Of a DNA stretch of 64,000 nt, positions 10,514-22,855 are shown one piece after another. Position 1 is the first letter of the stretch; every line of letters starts with the position of its first letter. The notes beneath the pieces were generated by a model that saw only the letters and a program-made list of their open reading frames with translations, made no database searches and was not told where the DNA came from. The stretch covers positions 1,860,001-1,924,000 of the forward strand of contig JAHNUO010000001.1 of the NCBI GenBank assembly GCA_019787685.1. Reading direction: 5' to 3'. Source of the DNA: Chiua virens. Its lineage: Eukaryota; Basidiomycota; Agaricomycetes; Boletales; Boletaceae. The position numbers were made by a program, and so were the translations under genes.

Positions 10514-13500
10514 ATGGATGCGGCAACCACGAGCTCCCCCACCCCACCTCCAGGTAGCACGGGCACGGTTGACGCTTCACCTCACCGAAAGCGCGATAAT
10601 CCACCGAAGTCGCCAGACAAACTGCCTGTTGGAGTCGTTGCGCAACGACGAATCCTGAAAGCAGGCGTGCTTGGTTCTCCCGTCCGTCGATCACCACGCC
10701 TGTCTTCTCTTCCGCCACCGCAACCACTACTGGAATCTCAGAGCACACAAGATCTACTAGATGCAAGCAGTGACGACGACTCTGAAAGCATAGATGACGT
10801 CGCTCTTCATCTTTCTCGTGAAGAAACGCCTGAGAACGACGCCATTCTTCCAGATGGTGAGAGACACGCACCCGACTTGTGTACTCTTCTCACTATTACC
10901 ATGTCTTAGAACCTTCCTCCATGCTTGCAAGCAGGATCTTGCGAGCTCACGACAACCCTTCTCCTCCTCCTCAAGATCCTGCACACCCTGGCATTAACTA
11001 CACGCCTGGGAAAGTCAGCCAATTCCCGCTACTCGGGTTATCTGTCCCTCCAAGCCCATTCCGCCCTATCAACATCCTGGAAGGACTTAATCAGTTCTCT
11101 GATCCCATGTTTGGTCCTTCGCGTCCCGTCCAGACTCCGCCAGCAGATCATCCACCAGAGATATCGGATTCACGCACCACTCCCAAAGGTAGCTTCACTT
11201 CACCTGAGTATCGTTCACCAGTTGTCACAAATGTGTCCACGGAATGTGCATCTCACGTGAAACTGGTACTCGCTGAACTGATTCCTTCATCCTCTCCTCA
11301 ACGTGCAGTCGATGATATTCCTTCACAATCCTCACAGCATGTACGTGCACTTGCCAATCTTGTAGATGGCCTGGAATAATCTGATTCACTATACTGATGT
11401 GCCTTACATGGATAGTTGATAACCGGGGCTAGTTCTGTTGGAATTTCCATCACACCTCCAACGCTGGCTGTGGATCCCTCGTCAACTCCCTTCGTCCCTC
11501 CCGTTTCGTATAACCATCCGTCAGACCACCTGCCCTCCGACACGCAGAGTAGACCATCACCTCTCCCACTCGGTGCTGGAACTTCTTCACCTTCACCTTC
11601 AAACGAGAATGCTAAAGCTTCACTAGCCACTGAAACCGAAATCCCCGGTGGACAGGATATAGATAGGAAAGAATCGTCGTCTACAGACGATAGTGGCCCG
11701 TCTGTCTCGCAGGGACAGCAGGATGGCAAGTATACCAATACCGTGTCGCATGAGAGGCTGAATTCTCTTTCTCCTCACTCCAACGATGTACTTGCGGCAC
11801 TGTGTCTGCCCTCCGATGTGACCTCGTCGATCAAGCAGACAACTTTACCTTCGGACATTAGCGCGCAACGCTCACCATCAACACCAAGGTCATCTGTTCA
11901 ACGACTAGTCATTACCCCTACGCTGGTGCGAGCAAACAATGGTGCTCGGAAAATGATATCCCCTTCCAAACTCTTATTCGAAGCCAATGACATCTGCCGT
12001 ACACCTGCGCAGAGAGTGCCTATTGCAACTGCTCTTGCCTGCGGAACTCCTTCGTCCCAGAGGACAATACAACTATCTACTGGATTGGATCGATCTCAGC
12101 AGCTGGGGCGCTTCCCAGTGAAAACCCCCGTTTTCACGCGACCCGCCCTGGATGGGCCATCTCGTAGTCCAGCGAAACGGATACTAGTCACGGACTCTTC
12201 GACTTCCCCAGCAAGGGGCCATCGAATTCATATTTCCCCTGTACGAATTGGTCATCGTGCCCGGAGCACATCTGTGGAGCCTCGCCCCCTGCGACCCATC
12301 CTTTCCCGTAGTCGATCTGTTGAACCCGGTGCGACGGCTTTGAAACCTGACAATCATGGCAAGCTCAAGGAGTCTATTTTTCCGGTGGTCCCTATACCTC
12401 CGAAGTCTATCGCTAAGCTTCCCTTCCCTCTCGATCCTGGTCAGAAGTCGGCCAGTGATCGACCGCCATCTATCCCTGAAGAACATGAGAGTGGAGGTGA
12501 CACTGAGGCCGACCCTACGTGTGGCAGAGTCACACAGGGCAACACGATCTCTCAACTGAAACAAGCATCTACCAGTAGTCGTATTCCGCGAATGGGCAAG
12601 AAGCCGTACGCAAGACCTCCGCCGAGAAACGTAAAGCCCGCAGCAGGTGCAACGTCAACCCATACGGCTCCCTCTGTGAGTAATTCATCCAATGTCAGTT
12701 CTTGTCCGGTAACGGGGTGATCGTAGAGGGTCGCTCCGTTTCAACTTACCCGCAAACATAATGAATCGGGGAGCGGCAACACGGAGGGGCCGTCCACCCA
12801 AGCCATGAACGATCAACGTGTAGTAGGGTCGCTCAAACGCAAGCGAGGTACAGAAGCAGCAGCCTCTTCTAATTCACACCCTGTTATGGTTCGCCAAGTT
12901 GTCCCGGGAATTCTTGGAGAGAAGTACGCTGCAAAACCTACGAAAACTCTTTTCCAAGCCCAGGCGCCTTCTGAACCGAGCCCATCTAAGGCTCCTCAAC
13001 CGTTGAAATTCCGGAAAGTGGTAGATGGTATGTTATCGGCACGATACGCACAAACAAAACCAGATCGTACCCAGACGGAGCCGTCGAATTCCACATCCCT
13101 GTCTCCAACCCCAGATTCACCACTTTCAGAACTTTCGTCGTCATCCGATGAAGGACTTTTGCTTCCTTCCGCCTCACGCCCTCCTGTGCATCCTGCAAGT
13201 GAGGTATCAGATACCTTACGGATGGATAGTGACATCTCCTTGACAGAACCTCATACACACAGTCGCTCCTCATCACATCAGGACCTTGACCAGGACCAAC
13301 CCTCCAGTCGCCTGCGGAGAACCTCTCGTGCTCGCAAACAAGCTCAACAGCAATACGTTCTTGATGTCTTCAACGTAACTACTTCCACACGACCCCCTTC
13401 AACCCGTCGCAAACTATCGGCTCGCACGGAAGGCGACGGGTTTATGGGCATGAGTGCTACTGCCTTGAAGGCACTCACTACATCTAATACGGCGAAGAAT

Positions 13501-14201
13501 CAGCAGACCGTGGTAGTACTGGCGACGGAGGTTATTCGAAAAGATGGCCCAAGACCAGAAAGTCCAATGGTCAAGGCACGAACAATTTTGCAGAAACAGC
13601 GGGATGAAAGAGACAGGCGGAGAAGAGAAAGAGCCGAAAAGAGAACGAGGATGAGCGAGGATGGTTTGGGAACCAGTGAGACCGAAGGAGAACACGTGCT
13701 GGGCGATCAAACAGATCACGACGAAAACGACTATGTCACATCGCAGCAACCATCCCAAGATCTGAGAGACGATGAGGATTACGAAACTCCTGAGCAACCA
13801 GAACGCACCATCGAACCGCTGAGGCTCGAAGGGGTGAATACAATAGCGAAGCCAGTGAAACAAGTCATGTGGCATCGGGGGTTATCGACTGCAATTTATC
13901 TCGATGAAGTGAATCTTAGGCCAAAGTCTTTATCGAAGGATATCGTCGTCGGGAGAGGTTGTTTGGCGCCCAAGTCTAAGGTAGGTGTCATTGCGAAAGC
14001 AGCCAAGTATGGGCTGATCTACTCTGTTAGAATCTTCTTCTTGACTCCCTCGGAAATCTCGTTGACGTTGACGATCGACCATGCCCTGAGCTCGTCACGG
14101 AACATATCATAGTGAAGAAATTTGTTTACGACAATGACATTGAGCCAGAATCGATCCCCCCAAAGGTGACGCGGTCAAGAAGCAAGAAAGGCAGAAGCTA
14201 G
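10514..14201 (+). CDS. large Ser/Pro-rich, probably disordered nuclear protein (1159 aa)
   Basis: Five exons can be placed with canonical ends: 10514-10856, 10910-11361, 11416-12675, 12727-13980 and 14031-14201. They sum to 3480 nt, exactly 1160 codons, so the frame is intact. The protein is dense in SP/TP sites (SPVRRSPRLSS, SPSKLLFEAN, SPAKRILVTDS), basic clusters such as SLKRKRGTE, and two similar short motifs: VVPGILGEKYAAK, followed by VVDGMLSARYAQT. A charged helical block (ILQKQRDERDRRRRERAEKR) follows. The C-terminus is the most ordered part: HRGLSTAIYLDEVNLRP, then the basic end TRSRSKKGRS. It is probably a CDK or kinase target in the nucleus, from composition alone. I know no family for it. 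Confidence 0.75.
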
Positions 14202-14313
14202 TGTCAACTGCTCATGATTTATCTTCATTCATGATATCTTTGCTGTATCCTTATCTTAACACATTTCCATATTATTGGATCGTCAATTGATTGGTACCTA
14301 CAACCGCTGCCTC

Positions 14314-15598
14314 TCAAAGTTTTGGGGATCTGTAGTTAATCGTAGCTGATGCTTGGTTCACAGGAAGCACAAAGACTTCAGCAAGATTCACATGAGGTGG
14401 GCGAGATGCTGCCCAAACAATCTCCTCTGCAATGTCTTCGGCGACCACTTGTGTAGTAATACAACATTAGCAAACGTTAAGCGAATGACGACTTCTCTGG
14501 ATACTTACAAGGCTGCAAGCCATCATAGACCTTGTCTGCTGCTGTCTTGTCGCCCTTGTAGCGAATGAGAGAGAATTCGGTCTCAACCATTCCTGAAATT
14601 TATACGTTTGACAAGCCCCGTGTTGGTGAGTAACGCACATACCGGGCTGGATCTCGGTCACCCTTATAGGGGTGTCCACGAGCTCTCTCATTAATGCGCC
14701 ACTGAACGCATTAACAGCGTGCTTGGTTGCGCAATAAATGCTGCCTCCAGCATAAGGTTCCCTTCCAGCGATGGAACCGAGGTTAATAATATGACCCGTC
14801 TTCCTTGCTTTGAAATCTGAAAAGACGGTCAGGATGAACACCAAGCTGAACTCATAAACATGCTTTTGATGAATAGTTGCGTCAACGCAATGAGCCCGAA
14901 TACATTGGTGACGAACATGTTCTCCATGTTCTCGAGTGAAATATCGCCGACACGGTCGACCCCGACGACGTAGCCTGCATTGTTGACTGTCAAGAAAGTG
15001 ATGAGCTAGATGTGTGAAACCTATGACAGTGGTGCCGCTTACCGAGGACATCGATGTTGCGGAGCTCAGCTGGGATTTTATCCGCGAACGAGGCGATTTG
15101 ATTCTTGTCCGACACATCGAGAACGATAGGGACGAATTTACCGCCGTGCTGGACGCCGGCTTCCTTGTGTGCAGTAGCACATTGCTCTGCGACGCTTTGG
15201 AGTGCATCCCCCCGGCGTGCGGTGAGAATGATGTTCGCACCACCCTATTTTAAATATCTGAGCGGTGGGTGACGAGATTTCAGAAGGTGTACGGACCTTG
15301 GCAAAGAGGATGGCGGTGGCCTTTATGATGATGAGCGGATTCAGATTGGGCCTTTGCTTGAAATTCTTATCGATGAACGACTCACTTTGCCAATACCAGA
15401 GCTTGCTCCAGTAATGAGGACGGTCTTTCCGAGCAGACGAGAGGCGTTGAACACGGACATGTTGCGGGGGTGAGTCGATCTTGAAGTTGTCGTAGTGGGA
15501 GAACGATGATGAGTTATTCTATATGACTGACGGAAGCGGGCGATATGATTCGGATGCCCGAGACGGAACAGAGAGACACGGGAGAGTAGCATGGGCAT
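14314..15598 (-). CDS. short-chain dehydrogenase/reductase, YMR226C/3-hydroxy acid dehydrogenase type
   Basis: This is a classical SDR with a Rossmann fold. Motifs appear in order on the minus strand across about seven short exons. TGASSGIG (cofactor loop) is near 15410, [19 protein letters not shown] near 15230, and [20 protein letters not shown] lies next. [14 protein letters not shown] follows, then [20 protein letters not shown] with catalytic Ser and the Tyr of YxxxK (YCATK). The C-terminal exon reads [19 protein letters not shown] and stops at TGA 14314-14316. Yeast YMR226C and relatives oxidise or reduce beta-hydroxy acids with NADP(H). The ATG at 15598 adds a Ser/Arg-rich, possibly mitochondrial, leader. 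A second ATG near 15460 ([12 protein letters not shown]) begins the bare enzyme, so dual targeting by start choice is possible. Confidence 0.88.
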
Positions 15599-15752
15599 AC
15601 CATGGGATCACTCTGCGGTCGACGTGGATGTAAATAAAGACCATGTTCTCACTGTCGACGTCGATTACGAGTACAACTCGAACCGTGACAGCATTGTCGT
15701 AGATCTCTTATAGTAATTCGAGTCTACGACAACACTACACTCTTACAATCCT

Positions 15753-17428
15753 ATGGCTAGCGCTAGCGAACCCTCCACGTTCCTGCGCAGATGGAATAAT
15801 TTGCTTGCCTGGCTCGAGGGCCACGGCTTTCAAGCTCAAAACCTTCCAGTGGAGTGCAGAGAAATGGCTCATGGTCAGTAACACAGGGTTGCTTTTCCAA
15901 CATAATTGACGTGGAATACACAGCTGGCAATGGGCTCTTCGCACGCAGTGCTTTTCAAGTAAGCACCCTGTAGTCCGATCCTAATAAATCGCGCGAATGA
16001 AGCAGCCGGGAAGGCTTCTCTTTGTAGTCCCCCCGAAAGTATTAATGAACAAGATGACTCTGAAACGGCTCTATCCTCCCGACATAAGAGTGGCCAAGGC
16101 GTTGACCGCCGTTCAGTTGATCTCGATGCATTTATTCATCTGGCGCCCAAAGGCCGATGAGGACAGTGCAGACCCCGACTTTGGACCATACATATCGATC
16201 CTCCCCAGAGATTTTGGCGGCCATCCTCTCACATGGGTTGTCCAGTCAAAACTCGGGAAGGTGGGTGACCAGCAGAGTTCGCTACTGAGTCGTCTGCCGC
16301 CCGGCGCGCTAGCGGGATTAGATTGCCTACATAGTCGTTTTTGGGATGACTGGTGCAAGGTGCGAACCTTGCTCGTGCGTATGTTGTTACCTTCCCGGTT
16401 ATTCAAATCTGATTTTAGTCCACCAATACGTAGCGAAGGGCGCCCTCCATTGCGGCCGTGGCTCAAGGATCCTTGAGTAGTTTGGAATCACATGAGACAA
16501 TTATGGACTTTTTGTGGGCGTGGCTCAATGGTAATCTTACTCCACGTCCTCACTGGCTTGTAAATCCTGATTTTTACCATAGTGAACACCCGGTGCATCT
16601 ACTCCCGCCTTAAACCTTCCAAAGCGGATCCAGATAATCTGACCATGTGTCCCATTCTTGACTTTGCCAACCACACTTCAGGTCAAGCGAATATGAGCCC
16701 TGTGCCATCAAAATCCGAGATTTGGAATGCTGCACCAGTCAACCCGATTGGCGATGGAGTCAGATTTGTCTCTCCTGACAATGTGAAGATAGAAGACGAC
16801 GACGAAATCCTTCTGACTTACGGACTGCACTCGAACAAGACGCTATTTGTGGAATATGGCTTCGTGAACCTGTTCTCCGAAGATGGGCCCTCCCCTAGCG
16901 GAGAAGTCGATGTTCAAGGTTTGGCTGAGAAGCATATCTTTGCAGTTCTACAGCTTGGCGAGGCTGTGAAAGCTGTACTTGTTGCTGAGGGTTATTGGGG
17001 GTGAGAACCTTTTTCTCAGGCGTTTGCCTTGATTTGAAATTCCACGCAGGAATTGGACACTGCATTGGACTCCAGACAGTTGCCAACCATCTTGGCAGCT
17101 GATCACTGCATTACGACTATATCATCACGTCGCCGCTGTTGGTTCTGTGGACGAAAAAGTCATTCAACCATGGCGGGATGTTGTCACAGGCAGACGACCC
17201 CAGCTGTCTTGCGAAAACGAACAATCCTGGAGGAAGACAGTTGTGCTTCTGTGCGATATGCTCATCCAGAGAGCCGAGAATTGTATCGTACCGTGTTCCT
17301 TGCAAGGTGAGAACGGAATGGACAGTTGGGCTCACTGGATGTCCGAAAACATTCGGACATTGTGGAGGGAGGAAATGTTCGTTGCGAAAGCCACAAAGGA
17401 GAGCATTCTAAGAGGCGATGAATTTTGA
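15753..17428 (+). CDS. SET-domain protein lysine methyltransferase (SETD6/Rubisco-LSMT type)
   Basis: The enzyme should transfer methyl groups from SAM to lysine on non-histone or ribosomal proteins. Exons read: N-terminus MASASEPSTFLRRWNNLLAW, then EMAHAGNGLFARSAFQ (first SET strand with the GxGLFA turn). Next is YISILPRDFGGHPLTW, and then after an intron CPILDFANHTSGQANM, the NH motif of the SAM pocket. DDDEILLTYGLHSNKTLFVE and YGFV follow, the SET C-terminal part that contains the catalytic Tyr region. The C-terminal helical substrate-binding domain follows in the remaining exons and ends EESILRGDEF-like at TGA 17428. The i-SET insert lies between the two SET halves, as in the LSMT/SETD6 clade. 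It lies divergently from the SDR gene with 154 bp between ATGs. Confidence 0.82.
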
Positions 17429-17809
17429 TACTCCCACTGTCCCAGTGCAGTGGAAGAGGACGAAGTGCGGTGCTGTGATGACATGACTGTGCAGCTCGTG
17501 ATAAAGGGTCGATGCCAGGGATACCAAGTTTACTAAGACAGATGGTAAAGATATACTTTTGAAAGATGTTTTCGAACAAATACTGGGATCCATGTTGACA
17601 GTTCGAGTGTTCTCTTGTAAGATAAAAATGGCTTACATCCAGTACAAACACAGCCTTGGTTCCACTTGATCGTGCACAGCCACCAAACTCCCACGGACGA
17701 TCACGCGACCAGGTCCAGCACTTGGTCCTTGAAGTACTTCAACGCGGCTGCAAGCTCAGCCTGTCCTCATATTAAGCCTCGATCCCTTAGACTTCTCCAC
17801 CCGTCCAGG
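17429..17809. promoter_or_regulatory. intergenic stretch before the UPF0658 gene
   Basis: Only shadow frames here. The last 60 bases before ATG 17810 are C/T-rich. No TATA element or repeat was seen. Confidence 0.3.
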
Positions 17810-19642
17810 ATGTCGGTGGAACGTCTATTAGGCACCAGGGCCCAACGTGCCTTCATCATCACCAGTACGTCCAGAACCTACACTGGTTTTCAGCTATCTG
17901 ACGAATCACGCCACTTAGTCGCAGTCCGTGAGTAGTGGAGAGCGATCGATCTGTGGAGTGAACATCGTTAATTCATCTTTCAGAGGCTGTCATTGTTATT
18001 GCAATGGTTGGAACCACATACGGCGTCGTGAGTAGTCCTTCGTGGCGTGCTGTTGGATAATTAAAAGGGTGTTCTCAGGTACATGGATATCTTGGCGACA
18101 TTTTCGATCAGAGTAGCTACAAGGTGCGGTTCTATGTGATATTAAAGGGCTTTCAAAGACGCTGGTTATCTACAAGACATTGTCCTGCTATCTTGCTCTC
18201 TTTATTCTGGCCGAGTATACCCTCTCCCTGTCCTTGTCTGGCACTTCTCATGCATGATTCCTAGGCTGTTCGAGCTCTTCATGGCCTACGATGCTCTGCG
18301 GATGAGAAACATCATTCAACTACTGGGCATCACATGTATTACCCTTGTTGAAATTTCAGTTCACGTTACTGATGATTTTTTCCAGTGTTCCACGGGGCTC
18401 TGCTTGTTTTTTCTGCGCTCCAAGTTCACGAAACAAAGACGGCACTCTCGAGTTGCCAACTGTCACAATGCGCCGATGATCCCGACTGGCTATATAACAA
18501 GGTTCAAGCACTTCTCATAGTCGCGCCGTGCGTTGTGGCTGCGTCATGGCTTTTCCTGATGTTCTGGCTCAAGCAACTTTATGGGGAATTCGGGTGAGAC
18601 CATTGTTCACTAACGGAGAGTCTGAAGGCTCACGTCCATCAGCTGGGTGATATTCCATGTAGTCGGGGCAAGCCCTAAGTTGAAGTGTTGGTTTTCTTCA
18701 TATCCCCAACCTGTGTTCTGTGTTGTCGACTCATAATACACTCATCAGCAATGTACCAATTCTATCAAATTTTCATCTGCCTCCTCAAATTTGACTTCTT
18801 CGCCTTCGTTGGTGTCACCATGCAGGTACCCCCTCCGTCCCTCCTGTTTTTCATGTCGGGACACTGATGCTATGTCAACAGCTCCTCATTGTTGTCCTCG
18901 TTGCTAGTTCCGCTGAGTTTGGAATCACTATTGCTGCTATCCCCGTGATTCTTTTCTTGATAGCCGGCTGTGCCTATGCCGTTCAGCGTGAAATCAAATG
19001 GTGCGTTTTTGACGGTACTCACAATCCGTTCCACCAACAGTTTCTCTCTAGGTTGATGTCAATATCATTGGTAGTGATGTTACCATGCATGGGTTACTGT
19101 AGGGTCATCTTTTTTTGCACCCTCAACTAGATGACTAATTTGAGTGCTTCCTTTTTAAATACTGCAGTCAGTAAGTACAGATATCGGCCATACTCCTGGT
19201 CGCTGAACTCACTTCAACACTAGTCTACAAGCTCGCTCGCTTTTATCTCCCGTCCTCCGAACAACAATATATTACTACCCGTGCAACCCTGACCGTTTTC
19301 AGTCAGTGAACTCATTCTCTCGTCAACGACCGTATTCTCAACCATGGATTCACAGCGGTTGTCGCGTTCATACTCCTGTTGATCACATTTTTAGTTGGCC
19401 TGAAGTGCTTCTATGACTTTGACAAGGGTTTACACGACTCCAAGACTCATGGTCAGTTATATAAGCCTGTCCGGCAGCAAGCTTCAGATACATTTAAGCT
19501 GGGTGATTAACTCTTTACTTTCTCAGATATCACTGCGGATCAACAATACTCACCCTCGTCGAAATCGCCAGGCGGCATGTCCGAGCGTCAATCGGCGTAC
19601 ACGGGTGGTACCTTGCTCCAACCACAGATATCAATCGAATGA
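17810..19642 (+). CDS. UPF0658-type Golgi multi-pass membrane protein
   Basis: This is a fungal integral membrane protein resembling the UPF0658 family of the Golgi apparatus (S. pombe C23H3.04-like). It begins MSVERLLGTRAQRAF at ATG 17810. A first TM region follows (AVIVIAMVGTTYGV), then YLALFILAEYTLSLSLSG and an extended stretch with AYDALRMRNIIQLLGIT. Further TM segments are FHGALLVFSALQVHETK, LLIVAPCVVAASWLFLMF and the signature FYQIFICLLKFDFFAFVGVT. After that come LLIVVLVASSAEFGITIAAI and TAVVAFILLLITFLVGLKCF. The hydrophilic tail holds SPSSKSPGGMSERQS and stops at TGA 19640-19642. Introns are short and numerous, so junctions are approximate. Function is unknown in the family. Topology is about seven TM segments by eye. 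Confidence 0.68.
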
Positions 19643-19965
19643 TCCCCCTGAAGGTTGGCAGCGGAAACGGATCGTGAACCTATGGATATGGCTCATGATT
19701 GGCATCCTGTGTATTTACTATACCACGTCAAGACATTGATCCCAGTATCTTTGCGTATTTTCATATGCATCATTTTTATCTATTTTATAAACATTTTCTT
19801 TAATTCTTGTTCCATATTTCATTGAGTTGTTGATACCGAGGTGTGCAGAAAAGCATGCGAATATGACCATGATGATTGCAGTCGTAGAATTCCGAGTGCA
19901 TAACTAACACCGGTTTCGATTGTTTACACAGTACTTGTATACGTACAGGACCGTAGGAAACGATA

Positions 19966-21965
19966 TTACCGGAGGAGGTTCATGACACGCGTCACGGAAG
20001 GTCGATCCTCAGGATTGCTTTCCCAACACGCACCAGCCACTCGCCAGACTCGATCACGTTCTTTAACCGATTCCGGCCTACCCGGGCGTTTGTGCTCCCG
20101 GATACACTGCATCACCTCCCTGGGTGAGAACCCCTCGAATGGGATGTGGCCGGACAACATCTTATTACGACAAGAGGATCAACACCAAAAACGACTCGCG
20201 AGGTATCAGACTTACCTCGTATAAGACACATCCAAAGGAATACATGTCAGATTTCACGGTGGTTTTGGCGGTTCCTCCCCCCAGCAGAAGTTCTGGTGCC
20301 ATCCAATGGAATGGGCTATTTACAGCCTGAAGACCGATGCGTGTAGAATCAAGGTATTTGCCTGTATCGGAGGCATATGATTGACTGAAGTCGCCAAGAC
20401 GCGCATGACCCTCATCATCAACCAAAACATTATCCTATTGGATTTAAGAAATGATAAAATTGGACGAAATTGAATAGTTCTTACCCCCTTGAGATTGCCA
20501 TGGACGATGGGTGGTTCATGACAATGGATATATTCCAAGCCCTTGACGATATCTTTGGCAAACCTCTTTGTGAGAGTGACCCAATCTCTAGGGTGATCTC
20601 TCATGTAATGATTGATACTACCATTCCTGTAGAATGGCGAGACTAGACCCATGAAGGAAGTGCCTTCTGCAACGACCCCAAAAAATGGAACAATATTCTT
20701 GTGCTGTAAAGTTTTCCATAAGATAGCCTCACTGGCGAACATCTGGCCTGGATGTCAGCCTAGAAAAACAATACCTAAATAACTTCTGACCTCGAGACAT
20801 TTAGTCAGGTTAGCACTGCCATTACACATGACCCTCTTGATGAAAACATTACCCCCGTTCATTATCGCCGTCGCCGCCAACCCATTTCCACTAGGACCAT
20901 AAGTCCGCTCATAAGAGATAGACGTGCGTGCGATTTGGAGAGCACGCGGGAGGTACGCAGATTTCCTTGCCATGCGATAGATGTGGGCACGTAGATGACG
21001 CTCAACGTCCTTCTCCTTTGCATTTACGAGGAACTGCAGGCGTATTTCATTCGATATGATATCCGGAGAGAAGGGAAGTTGCATACCTCCCAAAGCAAAT
21101 CTATAACTTGCTCAGATTCTTTGAAATCAGGACCGTGATTCCACCGGACGATGGATTTGTCGGACAATTCGTACAGCTCCGGCTTTCTGCAGCAGTATAG
21201 AAGATGACAAAGTAGGTCATTGTCATCGTCCGCTATGAAAAAATGCTGAGCAAACAGAGATCGGTGCTGGGGGCATGTGTACTGAGGAAGATGTGAATGG
21301 AGGGTCAAAGGTTGTATAATAGGTTCCTTACATCCCAAAAATCAACAAGTACGGATTTGATCATGGAATGGCGAGCGAGTTGCTTTACGCTGTCCCATTC
21401 CTTCCAAATGTTAGCATAGTTCACCAACTTGTGCAGATATCTGCATGCCACGTAAGTTGCACACTCAAATAAAAGGGAAAGGCGACACACCCGCCATTAC
21501 AGCAGGATACCAAATGCACATAAGTGTGCATAAACAGATTCTGATCACCGTCAATTGTCATGTAGGTGAGTACGTCTGTATTATAGTGATTCTCACCTTA
21601 TGGATGCGAAGATGCGTTAATAACCCCTGAAACTGTTGCCTGGCTTCAAAATCCAGAGGAGCGCGCGATAAGGCATCACGGAGCCTTTCATCACCTGCTG
21701 TGTATCTCTTCTTGATCATCTCATCGAAAGCGTTGGCTGAAAGAGACGTCAGCCCCAGGCAAGTATAGAACCAGGCAAACGGACTTGGATGGGTGTATAG
21801 GGGAACAGTAAGGTATCGAGGTGGGATCATGGCTTGTGGTTCCTGGTACATATGCTGAAGTGGTTGGATATATTTAGCGTAAACAGGTGCGTGGATAGTT
21901 ACTAGTGTGGCGAGGAGAGCAAATGAGCAGAGAGATTGATGAGTCGAACAGGGCGCGCAGGACAT
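19966..21965 (-). CDS. TKL-like protein kinase, copy 1, probable pseudokinase
   Basis: About seven exons encode an unrecognised N-terminal region (TAGDERLRDALSRAP, then HRSLFAQHFFIADDDNDLL). The kinase domain follows. VFIKRVMCN keeps the lysine of the ATP pocket and WKTLQHKNIVPFFGVVAEG the helix-C region. The catalytic loop reads IVHGNLKG, with Asn where Asp is expected. RLGDFSQSYASDTGKYL replaces DFG by DFS, while FHWMAPELLLGGG (APE) and the DxWxxG-like SDMYSFGCVLYE are kept. The C-lobe reads RVAGACWESNPEDRPSV and ends at TAA 19966. The gene should be poorly or not active for phosphotransfer. The ATG at 21965 gives a hydrophobic leader (SLCSFALLATLVTIHAP) drawn from sequence that is 5' UTR in copy 2. 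The copy 2 start codon is absent here. Confidence 0.8.
21442..21597 (-). other. first intron of kinase copy 1, fully identical to copy 2
   Basis: Positions 21452-21605 match 24353-24506 at all 154 bases compared. The block covers almost exactly the intron, from donor GTGAGAATC on the minus strand to just before the acceptor CAG near 21443. Flanking exons differ often over the same lengths. The intron is about 155 bp, longer than the 45-60 bp usual in this window. It contains a perfect 7-bp hairpin, ATGCACA-TAAG-TGTGCAT (21514-21531 on the plus strand, repeated at 24415-24432). Confidence 0.85.
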
Positions 21966-22190
21966 TTAAGACACCACTCCAGCGCTCACGTCGGTTAGAT
22001 AGACACAAGACTTAACATTAGAGGGAAGGCAAGGTCGACACGGAGAACAAGACAGCTGTGGGTAGGTGGACCCACATGACGAGAAGGGTCCTTATATTCC
22101 TCGAGGGGGTCATGGAAACACCTGGTATTCATTGTACACTGTCAACGCGAAAGCTGACAATGAGGAACGCTAGCACTATTTCAATCCTTG
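21966..22190 (-). promoter_or_regulatory. promoter/5' region of kinase copy 1, near-identical in copy 2
   Basis: This upstream segment matches 24870-25070 with only about three mismatches in some 165 bases. It lies upstream of both minus-strand kinase starts. A short palindrome-like GGTGGACCCACA and the sequence CCTCGAGGGGGTC are kept in both. Its conservation exceeds that of the coding exons, so the two copies are likely co-regulated. Confidence 0.6.
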
Positions 22191-22624
22191 GGCGGTGCGT
22201 TTGTCACATCACCTATGTGAGTTGCAAATTGACACAGCTCTAAGCATTGTTCGTACAAAACTTGCATAGATCAGCGCTCAGCGGAGATCCAAAAAGTGGT
22301 GTGACAATGCGTGACATCCCTCTCGCTGTGTACAGTGACTCGATTGGCTCAAGTAGCCGTGGGATCACTGTACTTTTCACGCCGGCATCTCTCTGGCACA
22401 CGAATTTTTTAATGGACCCTCACATTCTTCTCGTGGGCCCAAGGCAAGGGAATTCCCCATCTCTCCATATACTTTTCTGGTCTAAATCTACTGAATCCAA
22501 CGAACTACAAACTTTATATTGAAATTGTCTGCGACACTGGTGCAGTGATAGTACACTCTACATAGCAACAGTTTGCTATGATTGGCGTCCTGTTGACGTC
22601 CTGTGTCACGGTTTACACGCCGAA
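22191..22624. other. unique spacer between the two kinase copies
   Basis: A 91-codon plus frame (22247-22522) lies here but shows no recognisable motif and is probably chance. No matching sequence lies elsewhere in the window. Downstream of it begins the trailer of copy 2. Confidence 0.4.
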
Positions 22625-22855
22625 ACACTAATCCCAGTGTCTTTACGGATTTTCTGAAATGTGCACTCAGCTTTATCTGTTGTTTGGACGATGTTATCTA
22701 ATTCTTGTCGCATAAATTGTCAATGCGGAAAACTATGTACGCGAATATGATTATGCCAGTGGATTGAAGCCGTAAAATTGCGAGTGCATAACTAATACTG
22801 AGTGGAGTACCAATTGCTTAGGTCCTAGGTATGTACAGGGTCGTAGGAACCGGTA

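Noticed and set aside
11298..11738. 146-codon minus ORF inside the SP-rich gene
   Set aside because: It is a shadow of the well-supported plus-strand exons 10910-11361 and 11416-12675, which splice in frame.
22247..22522. 91-codon plus ORF between the kinase copies
   Set aside because: It lies in the unique spacer, has no motif, and its length is within chance for 50% GC sequence.
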